In this document: positions 50,440 through 55,594 of the stretch, piece by piece
Layout: every line of letters begins with the position of its first letter
How positions within the stretch are numbered: the first letter of the stretch is position 1
Source of the DNA: Streptomyces lichenis
Lineage (GTDB): Bacteria; Actinomycetota; Actinomycetes; Streptomycetales; Streptomycetaceae
Assembly: GCF_023218175.1 (NCBI RefSeq)
Contig: NZ_JALPTH010000039.1
Coordinates: forward strand, 1 to 55,594
Length of the DNA: 55,594 nucleotides
Direction of reading: 5' to 3'
Program-made: the position numbers and the translations under genes
The notes under the pieces: generated by a model
Told to the model about the DNA's origin: nothing
Seen by the model: only the letters and a program-made list of their open reading frames with translations
Databases searched by the model: none

Positions 50440-51969
50440 GTGAGCGCGGTGGCGGACGACTCCACGGGTCGGAAGGACTCCACGGGCTCCAAGGACTCCA
50501 CGGGCTCCGCGGGCGGCGCCGGGACGATCCGGATCGGGAGCACGCGGGGCCGGATGGTGCTGCTGGCGACCGTGCTGGGCTCCACCATGGCGCTGCTGGA
50601 CTCCACCGTGGTCAATGTGGCGCTGCCGCACATCGGGGACGACCTGGACGCCGACCTCCAGCAGCTCCAGTGGGTGGTGACCGGCTATGTGCTCACCCTG
50701 GCCTCGCTGATCCTGGTCGGCGGATCGCTCAGCGACCGGCTGGGGCGGCGGCGGGTGTTCACGGTGGGGATCGTGTGGTTCGCGCTGGCCTCGCTGCTGT
50801 GCGGCATCGCGCCCAGCGCCCCGCTGCTGATCGGCGCCCGCGCGCTGCAGGGCGTCGGCGGGGCGCTGCTGACGCCCGGGTCGCTCGCGCTGATCCAGGC
50901 GGTGTTCCATCCCGACGACCGGGCCCGGGCGGTCGGGGTGTGGTCCGGGCTGGGCGGGGTCGGCGCCGCCGTGGGGCCGTTCCTCGGCGGGTGGCTGGTG
51001 GACGGGCCGGGCTGGCGTTGGGTGTTCCTGCTGAACCTGCCGGTCGCCGCGGTCTGCGTACCGCTGGCCCGGCGGTACGTTCCGGAGACCCGGGCGGCCG
51101 GCGAACCGCCCGGCTCCGACGTGGCGGGCGCGGTGCTCGGGGTGCTGGCCCTCGGCCTCGTCACGTACGCCTTCATCGACACCGACTGGCTGACCGGGGT
51201 GCTGGGCGTCCTCGCCGGGGCCGCCTTCGTCCGCACCGAGCGCCGCAGCCGCGCCCCGATGCTGCCGCCCTCGCTCTTCGCCTCCCGCACCTTCACGGTG
51301 ATCAACGTGGTCACCCTGTTCGTGTACGCGGCGCTCACCGGCTTCTTCTTCGTGGTCGCCCTCCAGCTCCAGGTGGTCTCCGGCTACTCGGCGCTCGCCG
51401 CGGGCACCGCGATGCTGCCGACCACCGTGCTGATGCTGCTGCTGTCCGGCCGCTCCGGGGCGCTGGGCGCCAGGATCGGCCCCCGGCTGCCGCTGACCGC
51501 GGGCTGCCTGCTGGCCGCCGGCGGGGTGCTGCTCCTGCTGCGCGCCGGGCCCGGTGCCTCGTACCTCACCGATGTGCTCCCCGGGATGGCGCTGCTCGGT
51601 ATGGGCCTGGTCGCCCTGGTCGCCCCGCTGACCTCGACCGTGCTGGCGTACGCGCCCGAGGACCGCTCCGGTATCGCCAGCGGGGTCAACAACGCGATCG
51701 CCCGCGCCGCCGGGCTGCTGGCGGTCGCCGCGCTGCCGCTGCTCACCGGGATGGGCCCGGAGGTCTACCGGCAACCCGCCCGGTTCGACGCGGCCTTCGA
51801 CCGCTCGGTGGTGTGGTGCGCGGCCGCCTTCGCGGTGGCGGCCGCGCTCTCCTGGCTGCTGCTGAGGGTCCCGCCGGCCCCCGCCCCCGTCCGGCCCGAG
51901 TGCCGCACCCACTGCGCCCTCACCGCGCCTCCGCTGGACCCGGGGCGGCAGCGGCCGAAGGCGAAGTGA
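50440..51969 (+). CDS. MFS drug exporter (DHA2 family)
   Basis: A 509-residue, 14-helix exporter. ALLDSTVVNVALPHI is motif D1, GGSLSDRLGRRRVF motif A and RALQGVGGALLTPGSL motif B. The N-terminus has a DSTGRKDSTGSKDSTGS repeat from a 15-bp DNA repeat. GTG at 50440 after GGAGAGG. It converges on the TMEM175-like gene with ten bases between. Substrate unknown. Confidence 0.92.
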   Translation: MSAVADDSTGRKDSTGSKDSTGSAGGAGTIRIGSTRGRMVLLATVLGSTMALLDSTVVNVALPHIGDDLDADLQQLQWVVTGYVLTLASLILVGGSLSDRLGRRRVFTVGIVWFALASLLCGIAPSAPLLIGARALQGVGGALLTPGSLALIQAVFHPDDRARAVGVWSGLGGVGAAVGPFLGGWLVDGPGWRWVFLLNLPVAAVCVPLARRYVPETRAAGEPPGSDVAGAVLGVLALGLVTYAFIDTDWLTGVLGVLAGAAFVRTERRSRAPMLPPSLFASRTFTVINVVTLFVYAALTGFFFVVALQLQVVSGYSALAAGTAMLPTTVLMLLLSGRSGALGARIGPRLPLTAGCLLAAGGVLLLLRAGPGASYLTDVLPGMALLGMGLVALVAPLTSTVLAYAPEDRSGIASGVNNAIARAAGLLAVAALPLLTGMGPEVYRQPARFDAAFDRSVVWCAAAFAVAAALSWLLLRVPPAPAPVRPECRTHCALTAPPLDPGRQRPKAK

Positions 51970-51979
51970 GGGGGATCGG

Positions 51980-52642
51980 TCAGGACTTCAGTTCGCGGCC
52001 GATGAAGGCCTTGAGCGGCCAGAGGGCCAGCCAGCTCCACATCGCGGCCTGGGGGGAGAGGAAGGCGATCGGCACGGCCACGCCGGTCACCGCCACCGTC
52101 GCCGCCATGTCCGCCGCCATCCAGCGGCCGGTGTGGTCGGTGATCGGCAGTCGGCGCAGGTGCTCGCGCTTCCACACGGAGACCCAGAGGGCCATGTGCA
52201 GCAGGGCGATCAGGGCGACGGCCGCCGAGTAGAGCGCCACCGCCGGCGACTGGTGGGTGTACTCGGAGAGCAGCGCGGTCGGGAACGGCAGCAGCGCGAC
52301 GGCGCCCAGCTCGGTCAGGGTCACCCACACCAGCCGGCCGTCCACATGGTGCACATGGGCGAGGATCCGCCGCTGCCCCCGCCAGAACCCGCCCAGGATG
52401 GCGAAGCTCAGCGCATAGGCGAGGACGTTCGGCCAGGTGTCCGCCAGCGCCTGGTGGAAGGCCCGGTCGTCCAGGTCCGGCGCCACCCGGACATCGAGCA
52501 CCAGCAGGGTCATCGCGATCGAGAAGATGCCGTCGGACAGTGCGGTCAGCCGCTCCGGGGTGCCCTGGTGGGCGAGCGGGCCGAGGGCTTCGTCGTCGTC
52601 GGAGGATGCGGGATCGGGGGCGGGCGTGGCGGGGGTGGTCAT
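51980..52642 (-). CDS. TMEM175-like potassium channel protein (DUF1211)
   Basis: A 220-residue protein with six helices. The first helix contains LTALSDGIFSIAMTLLVLDV, the FSDGxxxIxxT signature of the TMEM175 family, whose bacterial members are small K+ channels. ATG at 52642. The nearest Shine-Dalgarno (AGGAGGA) lies unusually far upstream, so the start might be different. Confidence 0.9.
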   Translation of the reverse strand: MTTPATPAPDPASSDDDEALGPLAHQGTPERLTALSDGIFSIAMTLLVLDVRVAPDLDDRAFHQALADTWPNVLAYALSFAILGGFWRGQRRILAHVHHVDGRLVWVTLTELGAVALLPFPTALLSEYTHQSPAVALYSAAVALIALLHMALWVSVWKREHLRRLPITDHTGRWMAADMAATVAVTGVAVPIAFLSPQAAMWSWLALWPLKAFIGRELKS

Positions 52643-52682
52643 GACTGCGGGGGCCGCCCTTCCTCCTGCGGATGCCTGTGAC

Positions 52683-52724
52683 GCGTACGGCGATGCGTAC
52701 GAACGCGTACGGCGATGCGTACGG
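52683..52724. repeat. Short GCGTACGG tandem repeat
   Basis: Repeated gcgtacggcgatgcgtacg units (about 22 bp, two copies) in the gap between the TMEM175-like and NTF2-like genes. Low complexity, no coding sense. Confidence 0.7.
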
Positions 52725-52849
52725 CACGCCGGCCCAGGGTCCCGCCGGCGCCCCGCCCGCCCCGCCGATTAGGCCGTGGGCGGCATGTCCGGGCCGTCCG
52801 CGTCCGCGCCGCCGGGCGGTACGGGGGAGGGGAGGTGTACGGGTGGGGG

Positions 52850-53176
52850 ATGACCCTTTCCCAGGAACAGCTCAGCGACCCGTCCGTCCGGGCCTTCGTC
52901 GCCGCCGTGAACGCGGGGGACCGCGAGGCCTTCGCCGCCCTGCTCGCCCCGGGCGCCACCATGTCCGACGACGGCTCGGAACGGGACCTCGCGGAGTGGA
53001 CCGAACGGGAGATCTTCTCCTCGGGCGGGCGGATGGACGTGGTGTCGGAGGCGGAGGGCGGGCGACGGCTGGTCGCCGACTACCGCAACGAGACCTACGG
53101 CTCGATGCGGACCGCCTGGCGCTTCGAGGTCGGCGGGGACGGGCGGATCAGCCGTTTCGAGACCGGGCAGGCCTGA
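52850..53176 (+). CDS. NTF2-like (SnoaL-type) protein
   Basis: A 108-residue protein with the NTF2/SnoaL-like fold: VRAFVAAVNAGDREAFAALL (helices 1-2), APGATMSDDGSERDL, and a curved sheet ending WRFEVGGDGRISRFETGQ. Such proteins are small enzymes or binding proteins. ATG at 52850. It converges on the SDR gene. Confidence 0.85.
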   Translation: MTLSQEQLSDPSVRAFVAAVNAGDREAFAALLAPGATMSDDGSERDLAEWTEREIFSSGGRMDVVSEAEGGRRLVADYRNETYGSMRTAWRFEVGGDGRISRFETGQA

Positions 53177-53192
53177 CCGTCGAGGGCCGGCG

Positions 53193-53978
53193 TCAGCCCC
53201 GGCCCACGTACGGCATGGCGGTCGCCATCACCGTGATGGACTGGACGTTCGCCTCCAGCGGCAGGGCCGCCATATGGGCCACCGTCCGGGCCACGTCGGC
53301 GGCGTCCATCACCGGTTCCGGGGCCAGCTCCCCGTTGGCCTGGAGGATGCCCCGCTCCATCCGGCGGGTCATCTCGGTGGCCGCGTTGCCGATGTCGATC
53401 TGCCCGCAGGCGATCCGGTACGGACGGCCGTCCAGGGAGAGGGATCTGGTCAGGCCGGTGACCGCGTGCTTGGTGGCGGTGTAGGCCACCGAGTGCGGGC
53501 GGGGCACATGGGCCGAGATCGAGCCGTTGTTGATGATCCGGCCGCCCTGCGGCGACTGCTCCTTCATCGTCCGGAACGCCGCCTGGGCGCAGAGGAACGC
53601 GCCGGTCAGGTTGACGTCCACCACGGAGCGCCAGACCTCGGGGGAGAGGTCCTCCACCGGCGTACCGCCGCCCGCGAAGCTGCCCGCGTTGTTGAAGAGC
53701 AGGTCCACCCGGCCCCAGCGGCCGGTCACCGCCGCGAACAGCGCGGCCACCGCCTCGGCCGAGGTCACATCGGTCGGGACGACCAGGGCCTCGGCCCCCT
53801 TCAGGGCGGCCGCGGTCTCCTCCAGCGGCTCGGCGCGGCGCCCGGCCAGCGCCAGTGACCAGCCGTCCTCGGCCAGGGCCAGCGCCACGCTCCGGCCGAT
53901 GCCCGAACCGGCCCCCGTCACCACGGCGACCCGCCGCTCCCCGGCCGCCCCGGCCGCGGTCTGCTCGCTTGCGTCCAT
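53193..53978 (-). CDS. Short-chain dehydrogenase/reductase
   Basis: A 261-residue classical SDR. VAVVTGAGSGIGRSVALALA is the TGxxxGxG cofactor loop, LLFNNAGSFAGGG the NNAG motif, INNGSISAHVPRPHSVAYTA carries Ser and Tyr, and TKHAV the catalytic Lys of YxxxK. The substrate is unknown; the acidic residue expected for NAD versus NADP choice is GRRAEPL (arginines favour NADP). ATG at 53978. Confidence 0.93.
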   Translation of the reverse strand: MDASEQTAAGAAGERRVAVVTGAGSGIGRSVALALAEDGWSLALAGRRAEPLEETAAALKGAEALVVPTDVTSAEAVAALFAAVTGRWGRVDLLFNNAGSFAGGGTPVEDLSPEVWRSVVDVNLTGAFLCAQAAFRTMKEQSPQGGRIINNGSISAHVPRPHSVAYTATKHAVTGLTRSLSLDGRPYRIACGQIDIGNAATEMTRRMERGILQANGELAPEPVMDAADVARTVAHMAALPLEANVQSITVMATAMPYVGRG

Positions 53979-54167
53979 GGGGCCGCAGCGTACGGCAGCG
54001 TGCGTCCCTTGGGACCGGTGCGCTCGCCATACGGACAGTGCCCTTGCCGGTCTCCGCTTGAGCTTTCAACAAACGGGGGTGAGCTGAGAGCATGGGGGCC
54101 GCCCTCGTCAGACAGCGGGCAGCACGTAGCAGGTAGCAGTCAGCAGGAACGCAGGAGGAGAGACGTC

Positions 54168-55547
54168 ATGCCGGACCGTGTCCCGGGACCGCAGACCCCT
54201 GGGCAGGCCGCGCCCCCGCCCGTCCGCGAACCGGATGTCGGGAAGGCGGACCCGCCGGCGCCCCGTACCCCGCCGGACGCGGCCACCGGCCCGAGCGGCG
54301 GCCCCCTCGCCGGGGCCGCGGCCGTGCAGGCGCGGGTGGGGCTGCTGGTGACGCTGATCCTGGGCGGGCTCACCGCCCTCCCGCCGCTCTCCATGGACAT
54401 GTACCTGCCCGCGCTGCCGCAGGTCACCGACGCGCTGTCCGCGCCCGCCGCCACCGTGCAGCTCACCCTCACCGCCTGCCTGGCCGGTATGGCGGTGGGC
54501 CAGCTGGTGGTGGGGCCGATGAGTGACAGGTGGGGCCGCCGCCGTCCGCTGCTGGCCGGGATGCTGGTGTACGTCCTCGCCACCGCGGTCTGCGCCTTCG
54601 CCCCCTCCGCCGAGCTGCTCATCGGCTTCCGGCTGCTCCAGGGCCTGGCCGGTGCGGCCGGGATCGTGATAGCCCGGGCGGTGGTCCGCGACCTCTACGA
54701 CGGCGTGGAGATGGCCCGCTTCTTCTCCACCCTGATGCTCGTCTCCGGGGCCGCCCCGATCGTCGCCCCGCTGATCGGCGGCCAGATCCTCCGCCTCACC
54801 GACTGGCGCGGGGTCTTCCTGGTGCTCACCGGAGTCGGGGTGCTGCTCACCCTGGTGGTGTGGAAATGGCTGGGCGAGACCCTGCCCGCCGAGCGGCGCC
54901 ACTCCGGCGGGGTCGGCGCTGCGCTGCGCACCATGCGCGGGCTGCTCGCCGACCGGGTGTTCGCCGGCTACATGCTGACCGGCGGCTTCGCCTTCGCCGC
55001 CCTCTTCGCGTACATCTCCGCCTCGCCGTTCGTGATGCAGGAGATCTACGGGGCCTCCCCGCAGACCTTCAGCCTGCTGTTCGGGCTCAACTCGGTCGGG
55101 CTGGTGCTGCTCGGCCAGGTCAACGGCAAGCTGCTGGTCGGCCGGGTCAGCCTGGACAAGGTGCTGGGCATCGGGCTCGCTGTGATCACCGCGGCCGCGC
55201 TCTTCCTGCTGCTGGCCACCGCCGGGGTCTTCGGTGAGCTGGGGCTCCTCCCGGTGGCCGCCGGGCTGTTCGTGCTGATGTCGGCGATGGGGCTGGCCCT
55301 GCCCAACACCAACGCCCAGGCGCTGATGCGCACCCCGCACGCGGCCGGTTCCGCCTCCGCCCTGCTCGGCACCTCCTCCTTCCTGGTCGGCGCCGTCGCC
55401 TCGCCGCTGGTCGGCATCGCGGGCGAGGCGACGGCGGTGCCGATGGCCGTGGTCCAACTGGTCTGCGGGGCCGGCGCGCTCGTCTGCTTCCTGGGGCTGT
55501 GCCGCCCCTGGCGCACCGCCACCGCCAAGGCCGCCGACCCGGCGTAA
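54168..55547 (+). CDS. Bcr/CflA-family MFS efflux transporter
   Basis: A 459-residue, 12-helix exporter. A 50-residue Pro-rich cytoplasmic N-terminus precedes helix 1 (LVTLILGGLTALPPLSMDMYL). PMSDRWGRRRPLL is motif A, RLLQGLAGAAGIVIARAVVR the helix 4 signature of Bcr/CflA. Family members export bicyclomycin, sulfonamides or chloramphenicol. ATG at 54168 has the strong AGGAGGAGA site. The stop lies inside the first 17-bp terminal repeat. Confidence 0.93.
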   Translation: MPDRVPGPQTPGQAAPPPVREPDVGKADPPAPRTPPDAATGPSGGPLAGAAAVQARVGLLVTLILGGLTALPPLSMDMYLPALPQVTDALSAPAATVQLTLTACLAGMAVGQLVVGPMSDRWGRRRPLLAGMLVYVLATAVCAFAPSAELLIGFRLLQGLAGAAGIVIARAVVRDLYDGVEMARFFSTLMLVSGAAPIVAPLIGGQILRLTDWRGVFLVLTGVGVLLTLVVWKWLGETLPAERRHSGGVGAALRTMRGLLADRVFAGYMLTGGFAFAALFAYISASPFVMQEIYGASPQTFSLLFGLNSVGLVLLGQVNGKLLVGRVSLDKVLGIGLAVITAAALFLLLATAGVFGELGLLPVAAGLFVLMSAMGLALPNTNAQALMRTPHAAGSASALLGTSSFLVGAVASPLVGIAGEATAVPMAVVQLVCGAGALVCFLGLCRPWRTATAKAADPA

Positions 55548-55594
55548 CCGCCGACCCGGCGTAACCGCCGACCCGGCGTAACCGCCGACCCGGC
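55533..55594. repeat. 17-bp tandem repeat at window end
   Basis: The unit GCCGACCCGGCGTAACC occurs 3.6 times and is cut by the window end. The first copy contains the stop codon of the Bcr/CflA gene. Confidence 0.9.

Overview
The window is high-GC actinobacterial DNA, almost certainly Streptomyces. The supporting signs are strong G/C third-position bias with long antisense shadow frames, many GTG/TTG starts, a class A RNase P RNA gene of actinobacterial form, the XRE plus anti-sigma-like ATPase pair, Streptomyces-type DUF6087 and SCO2322-like proteins, and the Nif3 / zinc-ribbon / RNase HI-phosphatase operon. Both ends are low complexity (a 46-base G run at the start, a 17-bp tandem repeat at the end), so the window may be a whole contig.

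Layout. 1-6.2 kb (minus): a DedA-like membrane protein running into the G run, DoxX behind a candidate iron box, a large FAD/NAD(P)-binding protein, PhoD-type phosphodiesterase, and a secreted HNH nuclease. 6.6-8.5 kb (plus): XRE regulator, HATPase and a small protein. 8.5-14.2 kb: a methyltransferase remnant, a HAD phosphatase, an MFS exporter fused to a winged helix, a GNAT, and a coupled pair of uncharacterised proteins. 14.3-21.1 kb (minus): an O-methyltransferase, then a five-gene operon headed by a cobalamin riboswitch. It encodes a surface-anchored alpha-toroid protein, an SCO2322-like protein, and the T, A-A and S subunits of an ECF transporter, most simply a cobalamin (or cobalt/precursor) capture and uptake system. 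21.1-25.2 kb: a KstR-like TetR divergent from a coupled glycosyltransferase / methyltransferase / toroid operon, with a perfect KstR-type operator between them. 25.2-35.8 kb: membrane and envelope proteins, an amidase, a methyltransferase, an MFS exporter, a beta-rich unknown, the Nif3 / zinc-ribbon / RNase HI operon (the middle gene appears to start at CTG), and a GH114-like secreted protein.

35.9-39.6 kb is the most notable island. A minus-strand sdpC-sdpA-sdpB cluster (a secreted peptide-toxin precursor and its two maturation proteins) converges on a plus-strand operon of a DUF1648-like membrane protein, a PH-like membrane protein and a YtrA-type GntR repressor, with a perfect palindrome in its promoter. 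I infer this to be a peptide-toxin system with a linked immunity/sensing module, analogous to Bacillus SdpABC/SdpRI but built from different regulator parts. A two-component system lies just upstream of sdpC.

42-48 kb: a secreted SRPBCC protein, a TetR regulator, a 2H phosphoesterase, a Tat-exported ceramidase, KDPG aldolase and YaaA. At 48 kb lies rnpB, whose 3' end is imperfectly duplicated 580 bp downstream around a DUF6087 gene, the mark of an eroded integrative element; a VapBC module and a broken alpha/beta-hydrolase follow. 50-55.6 kb: two MFS exporters, a TMEM175-like channel, an NTF2-like protein and an SDR oxidoreductase.
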